A stretch of DNA of 64,000 nt from Balamuthia mandrillaris (lineage: Eukaryota > Discosea > Longamoebia > Balamuthiidae): contig JAVKOQ010000142.1 in the NCBI GenBank assembly GCA_031835245.1, positions 1 to 64,000 of the forward strand, in the 5' to 3' direction. The position numbers and the translations under genes were made by a program. How positions within the stretch are numbered: position 1 is the first letter of the stretch; each line of letters starts with the position of its first letter. The notes below the pieces were generated by a model that searched no databases, had not been told where the DNA came from, and worked only from the letters and a program-made list of their open reading frames with translations. Of the stretch, positions 22,369-32,097 are shown in pieces.

Positions 22369-22899
22369 ACCTTCATTTTTTTTTGTGTATAAGCAGTGCA
22401 TGGAAGCGACTATCCTTTGCCAGCGATAAACCTAGTGGTACACACGCGCGCCTTGCGAAAACGAGGTTACATCACGAAGAAAGAACGCGAATTGCTCAAC
22501 GAGATCTACGCCTTCAATCCACTTCTCTTTGACTTTGTCACTAAGAGAACTTTGCGCAGCCCTCGGCATCACAATCGGTTTTCTCCTTGCGTGTTTATGA
22601 GGCATCCTGACCTTCAAATTTATGACTATCAGAAGCTATCCACAGCACAGAACAAGAAGAAGGCTAAGAAGAAAAAGGATACGAGCAACAAAGATGATAT
22701 TGTGGAGACCAAACAAACACGTCCGACAAAGACAAAGAACAAGAACAAGAACAAGAACAAGAAGCAACGGAAAGAACAGGAAAAGCAGGACGTTGAAGAG
22801 GAGAAGGGAAAAGAAAAGAAGGATGATGACAAAGAGAAAGAAAAGGAAAAGGCCAAAGAAGAGAGTAACATGGAAGAAAGTGAAGAAAAAGAGGAATAA
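20929..22899 (+). CDS. Amidohydrolase-superfamily metal-dependent hydrolase
   Basis: A 484-residue protein in six exons whose phases all close: 20929-21043, 21150-21417, 21503-21705, 21825-21951, 22080-22318 and 22397-22899. Metal-binding motifs of the amidohydrolase (TIM-barrel) superfamily appear in order: VYDHHTHVGG (HxH), a Lys-containing strand RLIKWLPNSMG, MVLLSHTGAEHTV, VVAAHCASEG and a final Asp in HGSDYPLPAI. The C-terminal about 80 residues are a highly charged Lys/Glu tail. Three introns carry CT microsatellites. The substrate cannot be told; proteins of this kind are often annotated only as amidohydrolase-related (TatD- or ACMSD-like folds). Confidence 0.85.
21726..21789. repeat. 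CT microsatellite in amidohydrolase intron 3
   Basis: CT-rich tract with an uninterrupted CT run at its right end, on the coding strand, about 35 bases before the 3' splice site. Confidence 0.85.
21971..22010. repeat. CT microsatellite in amidohydrolase intron 4
   Basis: About 18 CT units in the intron between exons 4 and 5, on the coding strand. Confidence 0.85.
22331..22366. repeat. CT microsatellite in amidohydrolase intron 5
   Basis: About 17 CT units filling much of a 78-base intron, on the coding strand. Confidence 0.85.
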
Positions 22900-22954
22900 T
22901 ACAAATTTGCACGGCAGTTGATAGTTTTTTCTACAACCAACCAACAGTTCTTTC

Positions 22955-24102
22955 TTAGAGAACAAAGTCTTGAAAGAGGGTGAAACCAATGGTGAAAAAA
23001 ATACCAACCAACAACCATGTTGGACCAAACAACCACAGTGCTGTTGGCACTGCTAAGTACACACAACGAATGCCCATTGTCCAATAGATACTGCCCCACA
23101 CCAACATCTTCTTCAGTGTCATGTAATGCTGCAGCTCCACTTCCACTTCGAGCACGCCATGATGCCCATCTGAAGAATCATTCTCGGAAGAACTACCGCC
23201 ATCTTCTTCAGAATCGCTATTTGTTGTGATTCTGCTCTCTGTTGGGGTTTCAGTTGTTGGTTCTTCTGCCTGTTGCTCTTTCCGAACACCTACGCCGTCA
23301 ACGAGCTCCTCTGTCAAAGTGTTTCCTCCGGCAGTATTTGTCCTAGACATCTCAGTTTCTGTTTCTGCCCCCATGTCCGTTTCTGTTCCTGTATCCTTCT
23401 CCTCCTCCTTATCCACATCTTTTTCTTTCTTCTCAAAAGTTGTCAAGCTGACTTCTTTGTTATTGCTGGCTTTGCTCTTCGTTGTTTTCTTTTTGCCGGT
23501 TTTGTGCCGTAGCTTACGATAAAGGTTGGCGAGCCTGTGAGGGGGAGGGTGCCAGCCTTCCTTTGGAGGGCGGACGGCAACGATAAAGCTGGCATGGTTG
23601 TAGTTGCGTATGGAGAGGGCAAAACAGAAAAAGGCAAAGACGAAGAGCATGGCCAAGATAATGAGCTTCAGCACCAGGAAGCCATCTTTGTTATGATCTG
23701 GGTTTACAACTGTGACAAGAAAGGACCCAAAAGGGTTCAAGTGAGTCACGTGGTTTAGTTTCTTAAAACAAAACATAAAGGAGCGAAGGTACTCTCTCTC
23801 TCTCTCTACCAACCAATGCTCAATATTCCGGCAGCAATAGCTATGCTGGTGGTGGCAAAGAAGCTGGAGGAGACGATGGTGTTTCGCAAGGTTTGAACGC
23901 CAATAATTGGGGGCAGCTTCTTTTTCAGTAGAATGCGTCTGGCCCATTCTCTCCGGAAGTACAAGTTCAGGCCGATAACGGACCTTTGCTCTCGGAACAC
24001 CACAAGCCAAAAGAACCACGCATGGTACACAAATACCAGTCCGACGGACAGCCCAACAGCTGCTTTCTCATAGGTAGAGGCTCCGGCAGTGGTCACTCCC
24101 AT
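22955..24102 (-). CDS. DUF599-like multipass membrane protein
   Basis: Two coding exons, about 24102-23812 and 23750-22955. The first has a hydrophobic helix (VGLSVGLVFVYHAWFFWLVV) and the DUF599 hallmark VQTLRNTIVSSSFFATTSI. The second has further helices (VLKLIILAMLFVFAFFCFAL and, near the end, VYLAVPTALWLFGPTWLLV). Between them is an inserted hydrophilic loop of about 150 residues rich in Lys, Thr, Glu and Ser, which I would not expect from bacterial or plant members. DUF599 proteins are predicted integral membrane proteins of unknown function. The stop is only 56 bases from that of the convergent amidohydrolase gene. Confidence 0.82.
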
Positions 24103-24180
24103 CCACCCCCAAGTGAAAGTTTTTTTTTAAATGGCCAAGTCTCTCTCCTCCTTCGACGGGCAAAAGGTGGAGGTATAAGG

Positions 24181-24201
24181 CAGGGCTGAAAAACGAGTAC
24201 T
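24181..24201. repeat. Left terminal inverted repeat of hAT element
   Basis: 21 bp, exact reverse complement of 26690-26710. Confidence 0.95.
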
Positions 24202-24510
24202 TGAGTCTCGATCTCCAAAAAAGGGCCGAGTACTCGAATCTGACTTAAGGCCACGTCACCTGCTGACATAAGCAACAATTTAGAGAAAGTTGGCCCTATT
24301 ATGGGAAAACACAACAAAAATAAAATAGAAAGAAAAAGATGAGCGCCGCAACGAAGATGATTTTTTTAAAGCTGGTAATGCTTCAAAAAAACAAGCTGGT
24401 TCAACCTTTGGGATGATAGTGTAGAACGATGAGGAGACAATATGTTTCCTGTCAATGAAAAAATACGCTCCGACTCTGCAGATGTCGCTGGTATTGACAG
24501 GTACTTGAGG

Positions 24511-24697
24511 GCAACTGCCTCAAGAAGAGAAGGCTCAGCGTAGAAAAAATGATATTTGGTACAGAGCCTACACGCCACCATGTTCGAGGATCCCTCTTTT
24601 CTGGGATTGCTGGGAGCACCATGAAGACGTGCATTGAGGCAGTTGCTGTAGGCTCTGTACCAAATATCATTTTTTCTACGCTGAGCCTTCTCTTCTT
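24511..24697. repeat. Foldback inverted duplication inside the transposase
   Basis: A perfect 50-bp arm at 24522-24571 is repeated inverted at 24648-24697. In addition 13 bases at 24511-24523 (GCAACTGCCTCAA) are inverted at 24634-24646. The order of the two blocks is swapped between the copies, a pattern expected of a template-switch event. It coincides with the break in the transposase frame. Confidence 0.9.
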
Positions 24698-25349
24698 TGT
24701 CTTGAACGACTCTTCTTCTTCCTCTTCCTCTTCCTCTTCCTCCTCATTTTCCTTTGCTTTTACCTCTTCCTCTTTCTCTTCCTCTTCCTCTCCCTCTTCT
24801 TCTTCCTCTTGCTGTCGTCGCTTCCCTTCTTGAAGTAGAACATCTGCTTGTTTCATCTCCTCTAAGAGTGTGTTGTAAACTGCATTGATGGCGTTGTTGG
24901 AACTCCAATCACGCAGTCTGAATCGAGGATCCACTGCAGTTGCCAAAGCACACGGCTCTATGCTCTTGTAGTAGTTGATCGCATCGCTCAAGTTTGAAGC
25001 CAACACCGACTTGAACTGTCGCAATAGTAGAGGATCCTCTGCGATGGGAGAGAGTTGTCGATGAATCGCGTTGAATGCAGGGATTACATAGGAAATTGGG
25101 ACGTCCTGGTCTTGGAGATGGGCGGTTAAGACTGCCAGTGGCTCCAAAACATCAACAACTTGCTCAAGGAGCGTCCATTGATCCTGTGATAGTTGGAGCT
25201 GATTGCTTTTGTTATCTACCAAAGCATAGCCAGTAGCCTGACGAAGCTCAAGAAGTCGTTCTGCAGAATAATAAAAACTATTCCATCTTTTTAACGAAAT
25301 AGTTAAAAAAGGACGTAATAGAGCATGCACAAGAGAAAGGGAGTACACA

Positions 25350-25375
25350 AGAGAGAGAGAGAGAGAGAGAGAGAG
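25350..25375. repeat. GA microsatellite in transposase intron
   Basis: GA run inside the 276-base transposase intron, CT on the coding strand, as in introns of host genes. Confidence 0.85.
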
Positions 25376-26689
25376 GAGACAAGAGAGCGACGAGAGCAGG
25401 GAAGAAGTGAGAGAGAAAGAGAAAAACAGGGCACACAGAGAGAGTCGGCACATGAGAGGGAGAGAAAGAGAGGATGAGAGAGTTGAAGGAGAGAGAAAGA
25501 GTAAGAAAGACAACGAACAAAAAAAAGATAAAGAACAAGAAAACAAAAAGAAAAGAGGATACCTTGTTGGAACCTCATTTGATAGTTTTTTAACTGGCTG
25601 TTGGTTCAAGCGCCGTTGGTGTTCCTTAAGCCGTTCTGTGGCCTTACTGCTATGACGAAAATGCCCAACAATTTTACGGCATGCAGAACGCAGGTCCTCA
25701 ACCTCTTCCAACGCCTTTTGCACAACAAGGTTCAGCTTGTGTGCTGCGCAGTGAATGTGAATGCAGCCAAGAAGTCGGCATGCAGCACCAACATTAGAGG
25801 CGCCATCAGCCACAACAAAGGAGGATTCCACAGGAAGGTTGAAGTCCTTACAGATATCACGGACCCTGTTGTTGATGTTTTTGGCTGTATGCTCAGCATA
25901 TCCAAACTCATAGGCACCAAGGACATGGGTACGTTGGCGAGCTGAAAGAGCTTCCATCCAATGAACTGTAACGGTGATAAAGGCCACCTGGCTGGAGGAC
26001 GTCCAGAGATCAAAAGTCAAGGTTTTCCAGAAACATTGCATCAGCTGCAAACTGAGAAGAGCCACAGCTGCTGCATACCGACGGTTTAGGTCCTGTTTCA
26101 AGAAATATCGCGAAGGAGGAAGGGCACCGTTGCAGGTGGCAGAGACAAGGGCCTTAAAGGAAGCACTTTCCACAAAGGAAAAGGGCAAAAGGTTGTCAAT
26201 AAACAGTTGAGTGATTAGGTTCTTGATGTTGTCATTGATAACAGAAGGAACCTTGCAGGGATGCTTGGCTTGCAGGTGCCGCAATAAGTTGCTTGTAGGG
26301 CCATGGTACCGTATTTCCTTACCACAGTGGCAACATTGGGCAGTTTTGTGATCACCTTTCTTCACGAAATGGTCCCAAACCACCGAGAACGTGTGGCTCT
26401 CACTTTCGCTGGTTGCCTCCTCTCTCTCTAGAATGTCCATTCAAGTGTTTACTCTCTCCCAAAGAGAAAAAGAGAGACTTGAAAAAAAAAATAATGTAAA
26501 TCGTTGGTAGCCGTTTGAATTTTCACCCCTTGGAAACCTCGCAGCGACGGCTCTTTTTTAGGGCATCGAATGGACCAATCCGCTTCCAGATCATTGTTAT
26601 CAAACCTACGTCACCTTCTGATCCCATCGACTCGCATCCACTCGAGTCAGCTGACGTGGACAGAGTCACCACTGAGTACTCAAAAATAG

Positions 26690-26710
26690 AGTACTCGTTT
26701 TTCAGCCCTG
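26690..26710. repeat. Right terminal inverted repeat of hAT element
   Basis: 21 bp, exact reverse complement of 24181-24201, followed at once by the second copy of the GTATAAGG target duplication. Confidence 0.95.
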
Positions 26711-26818
26711 GTATAAGGTGAGCGGGTGTACAGTTATGATTTTCTATTCGCTGATTTGAGATCACTCTTACATTAGATCTTGATCGATTATACCACACCA
26801 GAAAGCCAACAACGGCAA

Positions 26819-27322
26819 TTATAAGCAGCTCAATCGTGTGGCGCCGCCAGTGTTCTCCTTCGTCGTGGCTTCATCGCTTTCTGCTTCCGTTTTGTTCCTC
26901 ACCAGTTCTTCCATGAGGCGCACTTGCTCCTCCTCCAAATGCTGCAACTTGGTGGAGGTCGCCAACCGAAAAGAGAGCTCCCGCACCAGGTCAGCCTTTC
27001 TGTCCAGCTCCACGGACAGCCGTTGAAGCTTCCCCTCCAGCTCTGCTGCTTGTAGTTGCACTCGTCGCAGGGCATGCAGTAGCGTCTGTTCTGTCTCTCC
27101 TTCAGCTTTACGTTGGCAGAACGCCTCCTCTGCCCTGAGCTGTTGCTGTTCTGCAGGGAACAGGGAGGCCAGCTGTGGAGGAACCCGTTTGTCTGACCGT
27201 GCTAAAGCGTCGGCAGAAGGATAAAAGTTCCCCAGGTGGCACAAGTAGGAAGCCAGCATGAACACCATGTAAACGTACAGCCAGGGGTTGCTTCCCTGCT
27301 GTTCTTCTTCACGCCTCCCCAT
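26819..27322 (-). CDS. Small membrane-anchored coiled-coil protein, unknown
   Basis: A 167-residue single-exon protein from ATG 27322. After a short basic/acidic N-terminus it has one hydrophobic segment (LYVYMVFMLASYLCHLG, residues about 16-32). A long helical region with heptad spacing follows (VQLQAAELEGKLQRLSVELD, then LQHLEEEQVRLMEELVRN). The start is the first Met after a poly-Lys stretch encoded by an upstream A/T run. No family recognised. The topology, short cytosolic head plus a coiled coil, could suit a tether or adaptor, but that is speculation. Confidence 0.6.
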   Translation of the reverse strand: MGRREEEQQGSNPWLYVYMVFMLASYLCHLGNFYPSADALARSDKRVPPQLASLFPAEQQQLRAEEAFCQRKAEGETEQTLLHALRRVQLQAAELEGKLQRLSVELDRKADLVRELSFRLATSTKLQHLEEEQVRLMEELVRNKTEAESDEATTKENTGGATRLSCL

Positions 27323-27800
27323 CTGTTTTTTTTTTTTTTTGAATGGTTGGTATCGGTACTTGCGATAACTGTGAAATATCAACTACCAACAAACACTGGT
27401 TTTCCCTCTTTCCACTGCCACCGCACCACACCACGCCACGCCACACACACCAACCGACCAACGGTCGCGCTTCTTTAGCTTCTTTTTTTTTAACTTCCAA
27501 GTTACTTTCGTTTGTTTTTCGACCACTTTGTGGGCAGCCAGCCAGCCAGCCAGCCTAGCTTGCCCTATTTTGCAATTATGGCGCTGCGCGCTCCACCCGA
27601 ACAGCAGGCCTTGAGGTCAACAAAGGTTGCTAATTAACGAAGCCACAACCGCCGCCAAACGGCAATGGGCATGGGAGAGGAGAAAAATAAAAGCTACGTT
27701 GGGTGTCTTTTTCCTACGAGTAATGGTTGCTTCCCCTTTCTATTCTTCTTTTTTATTTTATTTTATTTTGCTGCGCTATGAGGGGAGTGGAGCTCGAGCT
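27323..27800. other. Intergenic region
   Basis: Upstream region of the coiled-coil membrane protein gene and downstream region of the kinase gene (both minus strand). Contains a CCAG repeat at 27537-27555 and AT-rich tracts. No gene seen. Confidence 0.4.
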
Positions 27801-30800
27801 TTATCTGTGGTCTCGTTTGTTGTTCGTCTGTACATTGTGTAAACCACTCTCAGCCAGGATAGAGGAGGTTGAGAGCTTGGAGGAAGGGGAGGCCAATAGG
27901 CCAGACCCTTGCCGCTCCACGATCTCTCTCGAGGCAAGAACAATGAATCTCGTTCGTTCAATGCCATCGTCCTGAGAGTATGAACGGGAGCGAGTGGCGT
28001 CAGTGTGAGGAGGGAGAGGAGAAGATGGAGGCAGCGCAGCAGAGCCCCTTGGCGTAAGGATCCTTGTCTTTACGTCTTTGCTGCTGCTTCGTACTCTCAT
28101 CTTGACACCTCCAACGGATAGCTCTCTGTTGTCCTGTCGGAGGGCGTCGCCGCTTTTCTCTTTTGCAGCAGGTTTGGTCTTGTGGCCTCCCGAAGAGCGC
28201 GAGAGCTTGTCTCTTTGGTACTTGGCCGCAGGTGGAGTCCGGTGGGCGGTGCTGCTGCTTCGCAGTCGTGTGACTACGCTTTCGGCCTCCTCTCCAAGAG
28301 GTTCTCGCAGGCTAGCGTAGTCGACACTGCCTGATCTGTTGGGCCTTCCGTATCTGTAAGGGTCAGGCATCCTTCGACGTCTGGTGGGAGACGTTTTGAT
28401 GCCGCGTGGTGACCTGGCGGGAGATACCTTGTTGCTGCTGGAAGGAGAGCTCTTCTTACTGCTGCCTCCGCTGGTGCTAAGGCCACTCTTCTTGCTACTA
28501 CTCGTTCTACTGCGCCTTTCTTTCTTACCGCTCTTGCTGCTACCGCTGTTGCCATTGCTGTCTAGCTCCTCTGCTGGCGTGGCGTCATCATCTTGCAGCT
28601 GATTTTCCTTCACGATGTCCGCCTCTGGCAGAGAATAACTCCTCGAACGAACCCGCGTTATGATGCTACCATCCTCCTCTTCGATTCTCTCAATGACCAC
28701 TCCTCCCTCCGCCGTCTCCACCACTTCTGCTGCCACGATGGTCCCTCTCCGGCTTCTGGCAGCGTCCACCATTCCCATTCCTCCTGTAACTCCAGATCTG
28801 ATTTCACCATCTCCTGTTGCTGTTGTCATTGCACCACCGCCCACACTAGCACTCACGTCATGGTCAACAGTACCGCTTCGAATCCTTGTGTCATCCAACT
28901 TGATCTGGTCAAGCAGTAGCTTGGCAGGTCGGTCCGTGGCTGAGTGTGAGCGTTGCTGCCGAGAGGCGGGACGTGCGGCCAGCCCAGGGTGTGGTATGGA
29001 TCTCGTGTGATGCTTCTTTGGGGCTTCCCTGGCCCGCTCTCGTGACTGCTCTTTGGATCTGTCTCTGGGGCTGTCTGCTGTGGTATCTCTTCCCTGCCCT
29101 CCTTTCTCTCTTCCCCTTGCATCCACTTCTTTTTCTTTTCTCCGCTTTTCCTCCGTCCTTGTCAGGTCCCGCGAGTCTATTCTTGGTTTGTTGTGTCTTT
29201 CTGCTTCTTCGTTATCATACCCTTCGCTTTCTTTGTTATCCACTCCTCTCTTTACGATTCCTGCTCTCTCATCTTCGTCAACAAAGTCCTGCGATGACAC
29301 TTCCTGCACTTTATCTTTACCTTTGTCTCGTAACCCAAGTTCGTCTTTGCTTGAACTGGACCTTTCCAGGGGCGTAGGTTCTCCGTTCTCAAGCGTTCCC
29401 TTGCATTTGACCGCCTGTCCTGCCCGACTGCTCTGACTGGATCCTCTTTGCCTGGTGGATGGTTGTCGTGGCTTGGCTGTCAACGTCTCCGAAGATTGGG
29501 CATTGAGCTCCGAGTCAGAGATCGAAACGAGTGCTGTGCTGCGCCGAGAAGTTTCTCTTCTTCGCCGTTTGGAGAGGCTACCTTTCTTGCTGTCTTCACC
29601 ACTGGCAGTTCTGGTAGGAGCCGTCATGGAGAAGTCATCGCTGCCGTATTCCGTCATCAAAGAGGCGCTTGCAGCAGTGAAGGAGCGTGAGGCATCTAGG
29701 AAAGAAGATGGTTCAATGTCTGTTGCGGCATCCTCCGTTATGCTTTGGTCCGAGGTCAGTGACCTCGAAGACAACTCTCTATCCTTCATGTTGCCAAAGT
29801 TGGCGCTTCCTTTGTACACTTGCCACGCCCGTATACGCCTTTCAGTGATGGCATTAGCGAAGGGACGAACCAGCATGGCCAACATACTTTTGTCTGACCA
29901 AGTCCAGGGGTGCTTTTGGATGTCTTCCAGGTTGGCCCGCTTTTGTGGATCGGGGTTGAGCATACAAGTGATAAGCTCTCGCATATTTCCTTCGTCCAGG
30001 TGTTCGCTATCCTGAAACTTTCCTTTGCGGATCTTTGGAATGACCTCGAAGTCGTTCGCCCCATCAAAAGGCAGAGACCCGGTCAACAAAACGTAGAGCA
30101 CACAGCCCAGGGACCATACGTCTGCTTTTGGCCCAAGATAACCCTGGCGTTAAGTACAGCAATGAGCAGAGTAATCCAATAAGAAGGATGGAAGGAGCAA
30201 GAAGGAAGATGACGGAAGGACGAGGCAGAAAAGAGCAACCTTGCCAGCGATCACTTCGGGTGCGGCGTAAGTCAGGGATCCACAAGCAGTCTCCATGGCG
30301 TCATGAGGATTGAAACTCCTACTAAACCCAAAGTCGCCTATCTTAACTTGGCGATCAGGCGTTAACAGCAGGTTTTCAGGTTTTATCTGTTTGAGGGAGA
30401 GAGAGGGAGAGAGGGAGAGGGGGGGGGAGAGAGAGAGAGAGAGAGAGAGAGAAGAGAGAGAGATTGAAACGTTGGTTCGAAGGTTAACAAGGAATTTCCA
30501 ACATTGACGTACATCACGATGTATGACATAGTGCTGGTGACAGTAGAGAAGACCAGCGACTATCTGCCTAAAGATCCTGAGCGCCTCTGGTAAGGATAGC
30601 CGTCTATACGTGGATATGTAGTCGTAGAGGTCCCCGCCTTCACAGTATTCCATGACGATAGAGGTTGTGTCCGGTGTATCGATGACTTGATAGAGCTGGA
30701 CGATGTTAGGGTGGTCCAGAAGAGTCATTATCCGCAGCTCTCGTTTGATCCGTATCAAGTCTGCCTTCTCTAGGTTCGCTTTCTTCATTATTTTAACAGC

Positions 30801-31154
30801 TACCACTTGGCCTGTCTCTTTCATTTTGGCCAGTTTGACCTATCGCATGGCAAAAGAGAAGCAGAGAAGCAAGAGGAAAAAGGCAAGAGAAGGTTAGAAG
30901 AACAGAGAGATCAGAAAAAATAACATAAAGCACTATTAAAACAGGAAGCTTAGCATGTTACCTTGCCATACCGCCCTTCTCCAATAGTTTGACCTAGCAC
31001 GTAGTTTCCGATTTGTTTCTCTCTGCCCCGAGACTTGGTGAAAGCATCTATGAGAACGGTGAGCAGTTGACCCATTGAAAGCACATAAAGGTCACTCACC
31101 TTTGCTCAAACTTAGCTTACGCTTCTCGCTCAACCGTTTCTTGATGAACGCCAT
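27801..31154 (-). CDS. SNF1/AMPK-type (CAMKL) serine/threonine protein kinase
   Basis: Coding exons on the minus strand: 31154-31100, 31047-30962, 30839-30513, about 30390-30240, and a long last exon from about 30150 to 27801. The kinase domain is complete. The glycine-rich loop is GQTIGEGRYGKV, the Lys is in VVAVKIMKK, and the catalytic loop HRD|IKPENLLL is split by an intron with a GA microsatellite (30402-30452). DFGFSR and a CGSLTYAAPEVIAGK activation segment follow. The C-lobe has DVWSLGCVLYVLLTGSLPFDG. Such an order is typical of AMPK-related kinases. The last exon adds about 600 residues of Ser/Arg-rich low complexity with no domain I recognise, likely a phosphoregulated tail. It is divergent from the FYVE-like gene. 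Confidence 0.9.
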
Positions 31155-32097
31155 CCCACGCGTCCCCTTCAAGTGCAGACTGAGGGACACGCTCTCTGTC
31201 TCTCAGGCACCCACTGGTGTTTTTTTTTTGTGTTGCCTGGTTTGCAGCAACTTTCTTGCTGCACGTCAGAGCACAGAAAAAACAGGAAAGGAACAACACT
31301 GCCACTATCACCAATGGCCACTCTGCACTTTTTTGAAGCGTCACAAAACAGAGAGCGCATCTAAGAGCTTCCTTGTGAGTGTCTTTTGCTATATATGGAA
31401 ACGCGTTGGACAAATATATCACGGGACAACAGCGCTAAAGAACAGAAGTTGAAGCAGAGCAGCAGCTTTCTTTGCAATCCTGAACCACAAGGGAGTTGTC
31501 AAGGAAGGCACGCCAAAAGGTGCCCCTTTCCCTTTTTTAGGTTTCCATGTGGTGTGGATGTCCCGCCTTTGTCAACGACCAGCCTGTTACGCTTTTCTAC
31601 TGCTTCTGTTTTATTACTACGGTTCATGAGAGCAGCAACCCCTCCCAACCAATCGTTGCAAGCGGTGGAGCTGGCACGATCGCAGTGTGACAGTCTGGCA
31701 AAGCTCCGCTGATATTTCCTTTTGCTTGATTGTGAATCAGTCTCCGCTGTTCATCGCTCTTCTGCTGCAACTTTTGTCGTAGAGCGCTTGGCGTTTGCAT
31801 GAAAACCCCAGCCTTGGAAGTCGTCCCCAGTGCACTTTCTTCGTTGGCCTCCCGTTCGTGTTTGTGATCTTCCACATGACATTGGCATAGCCAAAATTTG
31901 ATTTTTCATTGGTGCAGCGGGGGCGATCATGTAACGCTGATGAACTCTCCGCTCGATGATCGATGATCGCAGAACAAAAATAAACAAAAAATTCTGTAAA
32001 ATAGAAACCAAAGGAAGAAAAGGGTGCAGCAGCAGGGAACAAACAGGCCTTGCGGCTGCTGAAGTTTGGTTTGTGTGGTCCGCAGAACCAGCGATAA
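31155..32097. promoter_or_regulatory. Shared upstream region of kinase and FYVE-like genes
   Basis: A 943-base region between divergent start codons. Several short open stretches exist in all frames but none has a motif, so I read it as promoters and leader sequence. Confidence 0.4.

Larger units (their letters stand above)
24366..26440 (-). pseudogene. hAT transposase, BED-type, frame broken near the C-terminus
   Basis: Starts at ATG 26440. A BED zinc finger is complete (CCHCGKEIRYHGPTSNLLRH, then QAKHP). The central RNase-H-like part includes FVVADGASNVGAACRLLGC, HCAAHKLNLVVQKALEEV and EVPTR|WNSFYYSAERLLEL, where the bar marks an intron at 25287-25562 (276 bases). That intron contains a GA/CT microsatellite and happens to be open in frame. 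A Glu-rich insertion follows. The C-terminal hAT dimerisation domain (KYLSIPATSAESERIFSL) is read in another frame. The frame change falls at an inverted duplication around 24572. The protein is therefore split unless an unusual splice rescues it. Confidence 0.88.
24181..26710 (-). mobile_element. hAT-family DNA transposon with intact ends
   Basis: A 2,530-bp element bounded by perfect 21-bp terminal inverted repeats starting CAGGGCTGAAAAACG. It is flanked by a perfect 8-bp target duplication GTATAAGG (24173-24180 and 26711-26718). Both features are diagnostic of hAT elements. Subterminal GAGTACTC-type motifs recur near both ends. It sits in the short intergenic space between the DUF599 gene and the coiled-coil membrane protein gene. 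The transposase inside is frameshifted, so this copy is probably not autonomous, but the perfect ends and target duplication argue for recent insertion. Confidence 0.95.

Noticed and set aside
24549-24833. Plus-strand open frame inside the hAT element
   Set aside because: It arises from the foldback duplication and the antisense of a Glu-rich stretch.
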